DNA of 64,000 nucleotides from Luteibacter flocculans. GTDB lineage: Bacteria; Pseudomonadota; Gammaproteobacteria; Xanthomonadales; Rhodanobacteraceae. The stretch is from NCBI RefSeq assembly GCF_023612255.1, contig NZ_CP063231.1:4086501-4150500 (forward strand), given 5' to 3'. The position numbers and the translations under genes are program-made. Positions within the stretch are counted from its first letter, which is position 1. Every line of letters starts with the position of its first letter. The notes below the pieces were generated by a model that was given only the letters and a program-made list of their open reading frames with translations, was not told the origin of the DNA and ran no database searches. Positions 1 to 10,000 of the stretch are shown in pieces.

Positions 1-2
1 AT

Positions 3-110
3 CGCAATGCCATCGAAGTTCACGTGCATTGGCTGCGACGCAAGCTCAGCCCGGAACTTATCCACACGGTACGTGGCATCGGCTACATGATGCCGCGGGA
101 GCCCAAGTGA
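3..110 (+). CDS. Response regulator, C-terminal end (partial)
   Basis: Only the last 35 codons are in the window; the reading frame enters at the left edge. The visible residues read as the recognition helix and final beta-hairpin of an OmpR/PhoB-type winged-helix domain (VHWLRRKL, then [11 protein letters not shown]). The stop overlaps the GTG start of the sensor kinase (GTGA), so the two form a translationally coupled two-component system. The RND efflux genes downstream are a plausible target by position only. Confidence 0.85.
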   Translation, partial: RNAIEVHVHWLRRKLSPELIHTVRGIGYMMPREPK

Positions 111-1507
111 GCTCGCACAGCCTCCGCGCGCGACTCACCTGGCTCATCATCGCCGTGCAGGTGATGGTGCTGATTCCGCTGGGCGCCATCAGCTACCAGC
201 GCGAGCAGCACGAGATGGTCAAGCTGCTGGATGGGCGACTCGCTCAAGCGGGGCGCACCCTCGGCACCTTGATTGCGTACAACAAGCGTGACTACAGCGA
301 CGCCGACGCCGAGCGGGCGGTCACGCTTGCCACGGAGGCGCAACGCGCCGCGGTGGTCGTGGCCGTGCATGCCAAGAACTACGAGCCCGAAGTCGGATTC
401 CAGGCCTACGATCCGCACGGCACGCTCATCGCTGCCACGGCGAATCTGGCGGACTTGCCGCCACCCGTGAAGGGCGAGCATGGTTTCCGCGATATCGAGC
501 ACAACGGTTCGAACTGGCGGCTTTTCACGCTCACCAACCGCTTCAACCTCACGATCCGCATCGGTGAACGCGCCGAGAACCGCGCCGACATCACGCAAGG
601 CCTCATCCTCGAACACTCGCTGCCGCTGGTCATCGGGTTGCCCTTGCTGGCCCTCCTCGCGGGCCTTGCCGTCAAGCAGGGATTGCGGCCGCTGGACAAG
701 CTGACCAAGGTGCTCGCCGAACGCGCGCCGCGTAGCCGTACGCCTATCGCGATCGAACGCACGCCCGATGAGATCAAGCCGCTCATCGTCACCTTGAACC
801 AGCAGCTGGAACGGCTGGAGGACGTGATCGAGCGCGAGCATCGCTTCGCGGGCGACGTGGCCCACGAACTGCGCACGCCATTGGCGGCGGCGACCATCCA
901 CCTCGAAGGCGCGCTCATTGCCAAGGATGCCGGCGAGCTGGCGTACACGCTGCACAACGCCAGGCGCAATCTTGGTCGCCTGGGGCGCCGTATCGAACAG
1001 ATTCTCGCCATCGCACGCCTGGAAGCCGGTGCGGCGGCCGAGCAGCGCACATCGCTGGACCTCATCACCCTGGCGACGGAAGTGGTCGAGGAACTGGCGC
1101 CGCTCATCGCCGAGAAGGATATCTCGCTGAGCCTGACCCACGACGAGCCCGAGGTACGTATCTCAGGGCACGAGGTGGCGATGACGGCCATGTTCCGCAA
1201 CCTCGTCGAGAACGCGCTCCGCCACACCCCCGAGCGAAGCCGGGTGGATATCTCGGTCCATCGTCACGGCGATACCGTGGTCATCGACATCTGCGACGAC
1301 GGACCGGGCATTGCGCCCGAGCTTCGCGAAAAGGCTTTCCAGCGCTTCGAACGCGGCAACGATACGAAGGAGTCCGGCTACGGCCTGGGTCTCAGCATCG
1401 TGCAGCGCGCCGTGGAGTTGCATGAGGGTTCGATCGAGTTGCTCGATAACCCCTCCGGCCAGGGGCTGCTGATTCGCATCCGCATCGCCGGCGGCAGCGT
1501 CGGCTGA
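107..1507 (+). CDS. Sensor histidine kinase
   Basis: Inner-membrane kinase of 466 aa, partner of the upstream regulator. The GTG at 107 is preferred over an upstream ATG at 29 because it overlaps the regulator's stop. Transmembrane helix 1 lies near residues 11-31, followed by a periplasmic sensing segment and helix 2 near 172-190. The H-box is VAHELRTP with His253 as the predicted phosphorylated residue. N-box [13 protein letters not shown]1 DDGPGIAPE and G2 GYGLGLSIV are all intact. The overall plan resembles QseC/TctE-like kinases with a 2CSK-type N-terminus. The signal sensed cannot be read from the sequence. Confidence 0.9.
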   Translation: MSSHSLRARLTWLIIAVQVMVLIPLGAISYQREQHEMVKLLDGRLAQAGRTLGTLIAYNKRDYSDADAERAVTLATEAQRAAVVVAVHAKNYEPEVGFQAYDPHGTLIAATANLADLPPPVKGEHGFRDIEHNGSNWRLFTLTNRFNLTIRIGERAENRADITQGLILEHSLPLVIGLPLLALLAGLAVKQGLRPLDKLTKVLAERAPRSRTPIAIERTPDEIKPLIVTLNQQLERLEDVIEREHRFAGDVAHELRTPLAAATIHLEGALIAKDAGELAYTLHNARRNLGRLGRRIEQILAIARLEAGAAAEQRTSLDLITLATEVVEELAPLIAEKDISLSLTHDEPEVRISGHEVAMTAMFRNLVENALRHTPERSRVDISVHRHGDTVVIDICDDGPGIAPELREKAFQRFERGNDTKESGYGLGLSIVQRAVELHEGSIELLDNPSGQGLLIRIRIAGGSVG

Positions 1508-1694
1508 CCCTCGTTCCGCGGTGACGCGGGACAAAAGATTTCCACAAGGTTCGGGTCGAACAATGGCACTGGGCGATTCTGCCCGAGGCCTGTTGAGTGG
1601 CTCCACCCATGAATCCCAACGCGTCCTGCCGATGCGCCTTTGTTCGAGAGTGCGTCATCCGACCGTCACAGTCGCCCAGTGAAGGCGCGGCGAC

Positions 1695-4600
1695 ATGCTA
1701 GGGCTCGTTCGCGTCGCGCTCTCGCGTCCCTATACCTTCATCGTGCTGGCCCTGCTCATTCTCATCGTGGGCCCGTTGGCCGCGATGAGGACGCCGACGG
1801 ACATCTTTCCGAACATCGGCATCCCCGTCATCAGCGTCGTCTGGACCTATAACGGCTTGCCGCCGGATCAGATGTCCGGTCGCGTGATTTATTACTACGA
1901 GCGCCAGTTGACCACCTCGGTCAACGACATCGAGCACATCGAATCGCAGTCGTTGCCCGGCGTGGGCATCGTCAAGATCTTCTTCCAGCCAGGCGTGGAC
2001 ATCCGCACGGCAACGGCGCAGGTCACATCGATCTCACAGACCGTGGTGAAGCAGATGCCGCCAGGCATCACGCCTCCGCTGATTCTGAATTACAACGCCT
2101 CGACCGTGCCGGTACTGCAGATGGCGCTGTCCAGTCCGATCCTCTCGGAGGCGACGATACGCGACATTGCGCAGAACTTCATGCGCCCCACGCTGATCTC
2201 CGTACCCGGCGTCGCCATTCCGACACCCTACGGCGGCAAGCAGAAGCAGGTCACGCTCGATCTGAATCCGCGCGCGCTGGCGGCCAAGGGGCTGTCGGCA
2301 CAGGACGTCGGCAACGCACTCGCCGCGCAGAACCAGATCATCCCCGTAGGTACCGCCAAGATCGGCACCTACGAATATCACGTGCAATTGAACAACAGCC
2401 CCACGGCGATCGACGAGCTCAACAATCTGCCGATCAAGACCGTGAACGGCGCCACGATCACCATCGGCGACGTTGCGCACGTTCGTGATGGTGCGCCTCC
2501 GCAGAACAACATCGTTCGCGTGGACGGCAAGCGCGCCGTGCTGATGCCGGCCTTGAAGAACGGCAACGCCTCGACGCTCGACGTGGTGGCCGGCATCAAG
2601 AAGCTGCTGCCGCTGATTGCTGAAACGCAGCCCAAGTCGCTCAAGATGCATCTGCTCGGCGACCAGTCGATCTTCGTGAAGGCCGCCGTGACGTCGGTGG
2701 CACGCGAGGGCGTGATCGCCGCCGCGCTGACCTCTGTGATGATTCTCCTGTTCCTGGGGAGCTGGCGATCCACGGTCATCATCGCCTTGTCGATTCCGCT
2801 GGCGATCCTGTCGGCCATCGCGCTGCTGGCCGTCTTCGGTCAGACGCTCAACGTCATGACGCTCGGCGGCCTGGCGTTGGCGGTGGGCATCCTGGTCGAC
2901 GATGCGACGGTCACCATCGAGAACATCAACTGGCATCTCGAACAGGGCAAGGGCGTCGTTACCGCGATCATGGACGGCGCCCAGCAGATCGTGACGCCTG
3001 CCTTCGTCTCGCTGCTCTGCATCTGCATCGTGTTCGTGCCGATGTTCATGCTGAACGGCATTGCCGGCTTCCTGTTCCGGCCGATGGCGCTGGCTGTGAT
3101 CTTCGCGATGGTGTCGTCGTTCATCCTCTCGCGAACGCTGGTGCCGACCCTGGCGATGTACCTGCTGAAGCCGCATACGGTAGAAGCCGGCCCGGGCAAT
3201 CATCCCGAAGACCAGGTCATCAATCATCACGAAGGCGATCGCCACACGAAGAAGCGCCACAACCCGCTGGTTCGCGGCCTGATTGCCTTCCAACTGGGCT
3301 TCGAGAAGCGCTTCACGCGTATTCGCGATACCTACTACGCCGTGCTCGGCATGGCGCTGGAGAACCGCAAGCGTTTCGTCATCTTCTTCCTCGGCTTCGT
3401 GCTCGTGTCCTTCGCGCTCCTGCCGGCGCTGGGGCGTGACTTCTTCCCGGAGGTGGATGCCGATTCGCTCTCGCTGCACGTGCGTGCGCCGATGGGTACC
3501 CGCGTGGAAGAAACGGCCGCCGAGTTCGATCACATCGAGCGCGCCATCCGTTCCGTCATTCCGCCGGACGAGCTGGACACCATCATCGACAACATCGGCC
3601 TGCCGCTCTCGGGTGTGAACCTGGTCTACAGCAGCAGCGGCACGATCGGTTCGCAGGATGGCGACATCCAGATCGTGCTCAAGGAAGGGCATCGCCCCGC
3701 GGCGGAGTTCATGAAGAAGCTGCGTGAGGTGCTGCCCAAGCAGTTTCCGGGCACGCAGTTCGCCTTCCTGCCTTCCGACATGTCCAGTCAGATCCTTAAC
3801 TTCGGCGCACCGTCGCCGCTGGACGTGTCGATCGCCGGACGCGACCGCAAGGCCAACGAGGCCTACGCGGAAGAAATCCTCAAGGAGCTGCGCAAGATCG
3901 ACGGCATCGTGGACGTCCGCCTGCAACAAAGCTCCAGCTACCCGCAGCTCAACGTCAAGGTCGATCGCGTGCGCGCCGACGGCCTGGGCATCACGGAGCG
4001 CGACGTCACCAACAGCATGGTGGCCTCGCTCGCGGGCAGCTCGCAGGTGGCACCGGCGTTCTGGCTGAATCCGAAGAATGGCGTGTCCTACGCCATCGTC
4101 GCCGCCACACCGCAATACCTCATGGACTCGATGTCCGATCTGAAAGCCTTGCCGGTGACCTCGGCCGGCAATGGCTCGACGCAGATTCTGGGCGGCCTGG
4201 CGAGCTTTACGCGCGGCCCGAGCGATGCGGTCGTTTCGCACTACAACATCATGCCCTCGTACGACATCTACGCGTCGATTCAGGGGCGCGATCTCGGCGG
4301 CGTCTCTGCCGATGTGCAGAAGGTGCTCGATCAATTCGCGTCGAAGCGGCCGCCCGGCACGCTGGTCAGCCTGCATGGGCAGGTAGGCACGATGAACGAG
4401 GCCTTCAGCGGTCTGATCTTCGGCCTGGTCGGCGCGATCGTGCTGATCTACTTGCTGATCGTCGTGAACTTCCAGTCGTGGCTCGATCCGTTCGTGATCA
4501 TCACGGCACTGCCTGCCGCGCTGGCCGGCATCGTGTGGATGCTGTTCCTGACCCATACCAGCCTGTCGGTACCGGCGTTGACCGGCGCCATCATGTGCAT

Positions 4601-4934
4601 GGGCGTCGCGACCGCCAACTCGATCCTGGTCGTGAGCTTCTGCCGCGAACGCCTTGCCGAACACGGCGATGCCATCAAGGCAGCGCTCGAAGCGGGCTTC
4701 ACGCGCTTCCGTCCGGTGTGCATGACGGCGCTCGCCATGATCATCGGCATGCTGCCCATGGCGCTGACCCAGGAACAGAACTCGCCGCTCGGACGCGCCG
4801 TCATCGGCGGCCTGATCTTGGCGACGTTCGCCACGCTCCTCTTCGTGCCGGTCATCTTCTCGATCGTGCATGGCCGCACCGCCCCTGCTCCGTCTGACGA
4901 CCGACTACTCGGAAATCCCTCCCATGTCGCATGA
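1695..4934 (+). CDS. RND efflux transporter, inner-membrane pump subunit
   Basis: 1079 aa, the usual length for a HAE1/AcrB-like proton-driven drug pump. The N-terminus (MLGLVRVALSRPYTF, then TPTDIFPNIGIPV) is typical of the first membrane helix and porter entrance. The fourth-helix block GGLALAVGILVDDATVTIENI carries the paired Asp residues of proton relay. The second half repeats the fold and ends after FVPVIFSIVHG. A linker near residues 497-520 is unusually rich in His and charged residues. The stop overlaps the adaptor gene by 11 bp, giving the order pump-adaptor-channel. The substrate is unknown; drug efflux is more likely than heavy-metal efflux from the sequence, but this is inference. 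Confidence 0.93.
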   Translation: MLGLVRVALSRPYTFIVLALLILIVGPLAAMRTPTDIFPNIGIPVISVVWTYNGLPPDQMSGRVIYYYERQLTTSVNDIEHIESQSLPGVGIVKIFFQPGVDIRTATAQVTSISQTVVKQMPPGITPPLILNYNASTVPVLQMALSSPILSEATIRDIAQNFMRPTLISVPGVAIPTPYGGKQKQVTLDLNPRALAAKGLSAQDVGNALAAQNQIIPVGTAKIGTYEYHVQLNNSPTAIDELNNLPIKTVNGATITIGDVAHVRDGAPPQNNIVRVDGKRAVLMPALKNGNASTLDVVAGIKKLLPLIAETQPKSLKMHLLGDQSIFVKAAVTSVAREGVIAAALTSVMILLFLGSWRSTVIIALSIPLAILSAIALLAVFGQTLNVMTLGGLALAVGILVDDATVTIENINWHLEQGKGVVTAIMDGAQQIVTPAFVSLLCICIVFVPMFMLNGIAGFLFRPMALAVIFAMVSSFILSRTLVPTLAMYLLKPHTVEAGPGNHPEDQVINHHEGDRHTKKRHNPLVRGLIAFQLGFEKRFTRIRDTYYAVLGMALENRKRFVIFFLGFVLVSFALLPALGRDFFPEVDADSLSLHVRAPMGTRVEETAAEFDHIERAIRSVIPPDELDTIIDNIGLPLSGVNLVYSSSGTIGSQDGDIQIVLKEGHRPAAEFMKKLREVLPKQFPGTQFAFLPSDMSSQILNFGAPSPLDVSIAGRDRKANEAYAEEILKELRKIDGIVDVRLQQSSSYPQLNVKVDRVRADGLGITERDVTNSMVASLAGSSQVAPAFWLNPKNGVSYAIVAATPQYLMDSMSDLKALPVTSAGNGSTQILGGLASFTRGPSDAVVSHYNIMPSYDIYASIQGRDLGGVSADVQKVLDQFASKRPPGTLVSLHGQVGTMNEAFSGLIFGLVGAIVLIYLLIVVNFQSWLDPFVIITALPAALAGIVWMLFLTHTSLSVPALTGAIMCMGVATANSILVVSFCRERLAEHGDAIKAALEAGFTRFRPVCMTALAMIIGMLPMALTQEQNSPLGRAVIGGLILATFATLLFVPVIFSIVHGRTAPAPSDDRLLGNPSHVA

Positions 4935-6111
4935 AGCTACCGTCCCCACCTCGGGACGCCCTCCCCGCGTCCGCCTCGCTTTAGCCATCGGCATGGCGCT
5001 CGCCGCCGTGGGCGTCATTGCCGGACTGTCACTGCGCGCTGCCGAGTCACACGAACTGAGCCAGTGGACCCTGGCGCAGCTCACGCCATCCGTCCAGGTC
5101 ATTTCCGCGTCGGCATTGAGCTCGACGCAGGGGCTGACGCTGCCAGGCCATCTGGACGCATGGATCGCTACGCCGATCCACGCTCGCGTGGGCGGCTACC
5201 TCAAGTCGTGGAACGTGGATATCGGCGAGAAAGTGAAGGCCGGCCAGGTGCTCGCATCGATCGACACGCCCGAACTCGACCAGCAGTTCGAACAGGCGAA
5301 GGCCGAACTCGTCCGCGCACAGGCGAATGTCCGTCTCGCCGACACCACCGCCAAGCGCTGGCAGAACCTTCTGCAGTCGCACTCGGTGTCGAAGCAGGAA
5401 GCCGACGAGAAGGCGAGCGAAGCCGAGACGGCGCGCGCGAATGTGCTGGCCGCAAAGGCGGACGTCGATCGACTGGCGGCGCTGGAATCCTTCAAGCAGA
5501 TCGTTGCGCCATTCGATGGCACGGTCACCGCACGCAACACCGATATCGGCGACCTCATCACCGCAAACAACGATGGTGGTCAGCCGCTCTTCTCCATTGC
5601 CGACACAAGCAAGATGCGCCTGTATACGCAGGTACCGCAGAGCTACGCGTCGAGCATCGTCCCCGGCATGACGGTCAAGCTGCTGGTGCTGGGACACGGC
5701 GGCGAAACCGTCAACGGCACGCTGATCGGTACGTCGCGCGCGATCAGTCGCACGTCCGGCACGTTGCTCGCTCAGTTCAAGGTGGAGAACCCTCGCCAGG
5801 ATCTTCTGCCGGGTGACTTTGCCGAGGTGCAGTTGGCGACGCACGCGCCGGGCAACTCGGTCACCGTGCCGGCCACCACGTTGCTGTTCCGCGCGGCCGG
5901 ACCGCAGATCGCCGTTCTCGGCAAAGACAACCACGTCGTGCTGCGCGACGTCCACATCGCCATGGATCTGGGCGACAAGCTGATCATCGATCAGGGGCTG
6001 CATCCGGACGACCGCATCATCGATCACCCGACCGACTCCCTTGCCCAGGGCGACCTGGTGCAGATCGCTCAACCCACCCACGACGAGCCGAGCCATGCCA
6101 AGAATGCGTGA
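4924..6111 (+). CDS. RND efflux periplasmic adaptor (membrane fusion protein)
   Basis: 395 aa from ATG 4924, chosen because it lies at the end of the pump gene and gives a normal N-terminus; an in-frame start at 4870 would add 18 residues deep in the pump gene. One N-terminal membrane anchor (ALAIGMALAAVGVIAGLSL) is followed by the HlyD half-lipoyl motif (GYLKSWNVDIGEKVKAGQVLASIDTPELD), an alpha-helical hairpin, the second lipoyl half (IVAPFDGTVTARNTDIGDLI) and a beta-barrel. It bridges the inner-membrane pump to the outer-membrane channel. It overlaps the next gene by 17 bp. Confidence 0.92.
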   Translation: MSHEATVPTSGRPPRVRLALAIGMALAAVGVIAGLSLRAAESHELSQWTLAQLTPSVQVISASALSSTQGLTLPGHLDAWIATPIHARVGGYLKSWNVDIGEKVKAGQVLASIDTPELDQQFEQAKAELVRAQANVRLADTTAKRWQNLLQSHSVSKQEADEKASEAETARANVLAAKADVDRLAALESFKQIVAPFDGTVTARNTDIGDLITANNDGGQPLFSIADTSKMRLYTQVPQSYASSIVPGMTVKLLVLGHGGETVNGTLIGTSRAISRTSGTLLAQFKVENPRQDLLPGDFAEVQLATHAPGNSVTVPATTLLFRAAGPQIAVLGKDNHVVLRDVHIAMDLGDKLIIDQGLHPDDRIIDHPTDSLAQGDLVQIAQPTHDEPSHAKNA

Positions 6112-7588
6112 TCTCGCTCGCCGATCGCTGTGCGTCGGCACGCTACTGGCACTCGCCGGTTGTTCGTTGGCGCCTGACTACGTGAAACCGACGGCAGGCC
6201 CCATGCCCGATGCGTTCAAGGGCGCGGAAGCGCCTGAGGGTTGGACCGTCGCCACGCCCAAGGATGACGCCGCGCGAGGACCGTGGTGGTCGGTCTACAG
6301 CGACCCCACGCTCAATCACCTGGAAGACGAACTCAACGCCAACAATCCGGATCTGGCCGTCGCCCTGGCCCGACTCGATGCGTCGCGCGCCTTCCTGGAA
6401 CAGCTCGGCGCAGCGCAGGAACCGCAGGCCGGCATCAGCGCCAGCCCGACCAACAATCGCCAGTCGGATCATCGCCCGCTGCGCGGTTCGAACCAGCCCA
6501 ACGAATACGACACGCGAACGCTGGGCTTTTCCGCCGGCTACGAACTCGATCTGTGGGGGCGCATCCGCAATGAAGTCGCCGCCGGCAAGGCGCAGACGCA
6601 GGCCGCGGAGGCCGACCTCGCGTCGGCACGACTCAGCCTGCAAGCCAAGCTCGCGGATCTGTACATCGAGCTTCGCGGCTACGACGTGCAGGCCAAGATC
6701 GTGCAGGACTCCCTCAAGGCCTTCGGCGAAGGCCAGCAGATCACGCAGAACCGCATGGACGGCGGCGTGTCCTCCGGACTGGACGTGGCGCGTGCCAACG
6801 CGCAGCTGGCTGATGCCCAGGCCCAGGCGACGCAACTGCACGTGCAGCGGACGCTGACCGAACATGCCATTGCCGTGTTGGTCGGCGAATCGCCCTCGAC
6901 GTTCTCGCTGCCGACGCAGGAAACGGCCTTGTCGTTGCCCAAGATCCCGTTGGGCGTGCCGTCCGAGCTGCTGGAACGTCGCCCCGATATCGCAGCCGCC
7001 GAACGTCGTACGTTCGCCGCGAATGCCGGCATCGGCGTCGCGCGCGCGGCCTTCTATCCGGACATCAGTCTCAGTGCTGCGCTCGGCTTTCAGGATGTCG
7101 GCCACGGCTCGCTGCTGACTGCGGCAAACCAATTCTGGAGCCTGGGCCCACTGGCGTCGCTCAATCTCTTCGATGGTGGTTTGCGTCGCGGTCGCGAAGC
7201 GGAAGCCAAGGCGGAGTTTGCAGCCGCATCGGCGCAGTACCGGCAAGTGGTGCTGCATGCATTCCAGCAGGTCGAAGACAACCTCACCTTGCTGCAGGAC
7301 CTGGGCCGTGAAGGCGACCAGGAAGGCGCTGCCGCGGATGCGGCCAAGCAATCCCAGACCTTGGCAACCAATCGCTACAACGAAGGTGTCGTCAGTTATC
7401 TGGAGGTCGTGACGGCACAGACCGCCGCCCTGCAGGCCGAGCGAACGGAGCAACTCGTCCGTACCCGCCAACTGCAGGCCAGCGTCGATCTCATCCGTGC
7501 GCTGGGCGGCGGCTGGGACGGCGACATGTCGCTTTCCCACGCCGACAACGACGCCAACCGAAACCTCGCGGCGCGCAAGGTGCCTTGA
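6095..7588 (+). CDS. Outer-membrane efflux channel, NodT/OprM-type lipoprotein
   Basis: 497 aa from ATG 6095. A lipoprotein signal peptide ends in LALAGC (lipid-modified Cys23), followed by SLAPDYVKP, a signature of the NodT/OprM family. Two TolC-like repeats follow, each with a long coiled region; GVARAAFYPDISLSAALGFQD and the C-terminal NRYNEGVVSYLEVVTAQ are characteristic. It is the exit duct of the tripartite system and overlaps the adaptor gene by 17 bp, so all three are probably one transcript. Confidence 0.93.
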   Translation: MPRMRDLARRSLCVGTLLALAGCSLAPDYVKPTAGPMPDAFKGAEAPEGWTVATPKDDAARGPWWSVYSDPTLNHLEDELNANNPDLAVALARLDASRAFLEQLGAAQEPQAGISASPTNNRQSDHRPLRGSNQPNEYDTRTLGFSAGYELDLWGRIRNEVAAGKAQTQAAEADLASARLSLQAKLADLYIELRGYDVQAKIVQDSLKAFGEGQQITQNRMDGGVSSGLDVARANAQLADAQAQATQLHVQRTLTEHAIAVLVGESPSTFSLPTQETALSLPKIPLGVPSELLERRPDIAAAERRTFAANAGIGVARAAFYPDISLSAALGFQDVGHGSLLTAANQFWSLGPLASLNLFDGGLRRGREAEAKAEFAAASAQYRQVVLHAFQQVEDNLTLLQDLGREGDQEGAAADAAKQSQTLATNRYNEGVVSYLEVVTAQTAALQAERTEQLVRTRQLQASVDLIRALGGGWDGDMSLSHADNDANRNLAARKVP

Positions 7589-7654
7589 TCGCACCCGCCC
7601 ACCCCTTCAACGCCAGCGCTGGTCAGCGCTTCGCCTTCACCAGGAGATTGATCC

Positions 7655-8167
7655 ATGTCACGCCGAAACCTGTGCCGCATCGGCCCGATGATCCTCGTCA
7701 CTGCGCTCTCGGCGGGTTGCGCGGCTCACTTACAGACCAAGACCGTGCAGACGTCCGATACCTATGACCTGTGGGCATCGCGCATGCAGAGCATGCCCTT
7801 CGTGATTCACCAGAAGGATGGGCAGATCGCGCTGGTCGATGTGCATGGCGATCCGTGGCGCGGTTCGACCGAGGGCCTGGAGGATGGCAGTGTGCAACGC
7901 GTCGAGGTGTACGAGGGCGCATTCGCCGCGCCGTCGGCGACGATGTGCAAGGCGCCCATGGCGCCTCCTCGGAGCGGTATCACCGCGAGCAGCGACAACG
8001 TGGTGGCCGCCATCTGCGATCGGGACCGGACCGTGGTGTCCTTCAGCGACACGATTCGTCCCCGCGTGCTCGGAAGCAAGACGGAATACGTATCGCGCGT
8101 CAGACACCTGCTGCTCGAGGGCATCTGGGAGAGCGTCGCTCAGGAACCCGAGCCGCTGCATACCTGA
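7655..8167 (+). CDS. Small predicted lipoprotein of unknown function
   Basis: 170 aa with a clear lipobox (ALSAGC, Cys22) and an AGGAG ribosome-binding site about 8 bases before the ATG. The mature part contains three further cysteines and shows no domain I recognise. It lies 66 bp after the efflux channel gene and before a strong terminator, so it is probably the last gene of the efflux operon. An accessory role at the outer membrane is a positional guess only. Confidence 0.7.
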   Translation: MSRRNLCRIGPMILVTALSAGCAAHLQTKTVQTSDTYDLWASRMQSMPFVIHQKDGQIALVDVHGDPWRGSTEGLEDGSVQRVEVYEGAFAAPSATMCKAPMAPPRSGITASSDNVVAAICDRDRTVVSFSDTIRPRVLGSKTEYVSRVRHLLLEGIWESVAQEPEPLHT

Positions 8168-8189
8168 TCGGACGCCGTAAAAAAGTAAA

Positions 8190-8212
8190 GGCGGCGGGCA
8201 ATGCCCGCCGCC
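8190..8212. terminator. Bidirectional intrinsic terminator between converging genes
   Basis: A 10-bp perfect GC stem (GGCGGCGGGC / GCCCGCCGCC) with a 3-base loop. On the plus strand it is followed by TCTTTTCTT; read on the minus strand it is followed by CTTTACTTTTTT. It therefore serves both the lipoprotein gene (+) and the porin gene (-). Confidence 0.85.
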
Positions 8213-8248
8213 TCTTTTCTTCCGTGAACGGAACTCGTCCGTGAACGG

Positions 8249-9823
8249 TTAGAACGGGTAGTAACGGAAGCTGGTGAAGACCATGTCTTCCTTCGCCTTC
8301 GGCGAACCACCCACACCCTCGAACGCCTCACGCACCGTGTGCGAGTACTGGGCGCCGAACTGGGCCTTGCCGAACTTGCCCTGGTAGAACTTCCACCAGA
8401 AGCCGAGCGTGCCGTTCCAGATCTGCTTGGTGTTACCCACGCAGGCGCCACCTTCGATGTCGCAACCGGCGTTGTTGTACGACTTGTTGCCGTAACCGAG
8501 AGCCACGCCGTTATAGGTGTAGTCCTGCTTTTCCTCGCGCTCGCGGCCACCGAAGGCGTAGATGTCCAGATCCGGATTGGCGTGGAAGGTCAGGCCGGCC
8601 AGCAGCATGTTTTCCTTGATCGGCGAGATCTCGCCGTTCGGCTTGAACGTCACGTCAGGCAGCTGCGCCGAACCGTAACGACCGATGCCGCGACCCTGCA
8701 TGCCGGTGAACTGGAAGTCCAGCACCTTCTCGACCAGCGGAAGCAGCATGCCGACGCCGACGCCGCCGCCGTAGACATTGTGATTGCTGTTGCCGGCGCC
8801 CGAGTTGTAGCGGTTGTAGAAGGCGCGGCCCAGGCCGAACACTTCGTAATGGCCGAAGCCCGGATCCGCGGCAAACTTCACGACCACATCGGGGATGTGA
8901 TTCAACGACAGGGTATTGGCGGAGTCGTAACCCGAGCCAGCCTGCGTGTTGTAGATCGACGTGACCGGCGCCTTCGACTGGTTCGGGCTCACGTAGAAGG
9001 TCGTCTGCGGGTTCTCAAGCGAGATACCCAGCCAGTACTTGTGGTCGAAATCCTTGACCAGGCGAATCTGGGTCTGGCGAGCCCACGCAAAGCCCGGGAG
9101 GTACTGGGCATCGATCTGCGGCGGCGCGGCTTCCGTGCGGGGCGTGATGCCCTTGGCATTCAGCGTCAGCAGCGACCAGTTCTGACCGGCCAGCAGGTGC
9201 AGGCCCGGCGTGTCCCAGTCGACCGTCATGTAGACGTTGCGCTCGCGCGGGTTGAACGAGTTCGACTCATTCTGGTTGGCGGTCTGCGCGCCACCCAGGA
9301 AGTCGGCCTCGATGTAGCCGGCCACGTGCGTATCCGGGCTCACGTCGCCCTGGGCCAGCAGCGAGACGCGGCTCTGGCGCGCGCTGAAGCGGCTCTCGGA
9401 CATGCGGCCGACGGACGAATTCTTGTACGGGATCGCGTTCCAGTTCGACGCGATGTCGGCGCCTTCCTGGTGGGTGCGATAGATCGTTTCAGCGGCGAGG
9501 AAGCCACCGAGCGTGAGGTTCACGCCCTTGTACGACAGCTTGTCGCTCGACTTCTTGGTGGCAGCGACGGCATCCGAAGCCTGCACCTGAACGTCGTTGA
9601 CCGCCTTTGCGGTTTCCACCTGAGCGTCGGCCTGGGCTTCCTGCTTGGCCTGAAGGTCGGAGACCTGGGCCTGCAGGGCAGCCAGCTGGGCTTGCAGCTG
9701 CTGAAGGGTGGCAGCATCGATCATGACCTTGGCCGGCTGCTGCGACTTGGTCGCTGCCATCGCCGAGATGCTCGTCAGGCCCAGACCGGCGGCAATGGCC
9801 ACCGTGAGCAACTTGGAACGCAT
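8249..9823 (-). CDS. DcaP-like outer-membrane porin
   Basis: 524 aa. A Sec signal peptide (MRSKLLTVAIAAGLGLTSISAMAA) is followed by a Gln/Ala-rich coiled coil (about residues 38-85: LQQLQAQLAALQAQVSDLQ). This N-terminal helix plus a beta-rich barrel is the plan of DcaP-type trimeric porins, which take up small organic anions. The barrel opens with SYKGVNLTLGGFLAAETIYR and ends in the aromatic residue expected for BAM-mediated assembly (SFRYYPF). It stands alone and converges on the shared terminator. The substrate is unknown. Confidence 0.82.
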   Translation of the reverse strand: MRSKLLTVAIAAGLGLTSISAMAATKSQQPAKVMIDAATLQQLQAQLAALQAQVSDLQAKQEAQADAQVETAKAVNDVQVQASDAVAATKKSSDKLSYKGVNLTLGGFLAAETIYRTHQEGADIASNWNAIPYKNSSVGRMSESRFSARQSRVSLLAQGDVSPDTHVAGYIEADFLGGAQTANQNESNSFNPRERNVYMTVDWDTPGLHLLAGQNWSLLTLNAKGITPRTEAAPPQIDAQYLPGFAWARQTQIRLVKDFDHKYWLGISLENPQTTFYVSPNQSKAPVTSIYNTQAGSGYDSANTLSLNHIPDVVVKFAADPGFGHYEVFGLGRAFYNRYNSGAGNSNHNVYGGGVGVGMLLPLVEKVLDFQFTGMQGRGIGRYGSAQLPDVTFKPNGEISPIKENMLLAGLTFHANPDLDIYAFGGREREEKQDYTYNGVALGYGNKSYNNAGCDIEGGACVGNTKQIWNGTLGFWWKFYQGKFGKAQFGAQYSHTVREAFEGVGGSPKAKEDMVFTSFRYYPF

Positions 9824-10000
9824 GGGATTTCTCCGCTGGGTTTAGTGTGTGGTGTCCCCTGTGTCCGGGCTTGAGGTTTTTCTATCCGAAAATACTCAAA
9901 CCGGGCCAACGCCGCGAAGAATGGGTGAAGAGCTTTGCGCTCCGATGGCTGATTCGTGACAGTCCTGTGACACACCCGCAATTTCGTGACAGGCGGCAGC

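Noticed and set aside
2034-4871. 945-aa open frame on the minus strand
   Set aside because: Exactly antisense to the RND pump; Arg/His/Asp-rich composition with no motifs, typical of shadows in GC-rich DNA.
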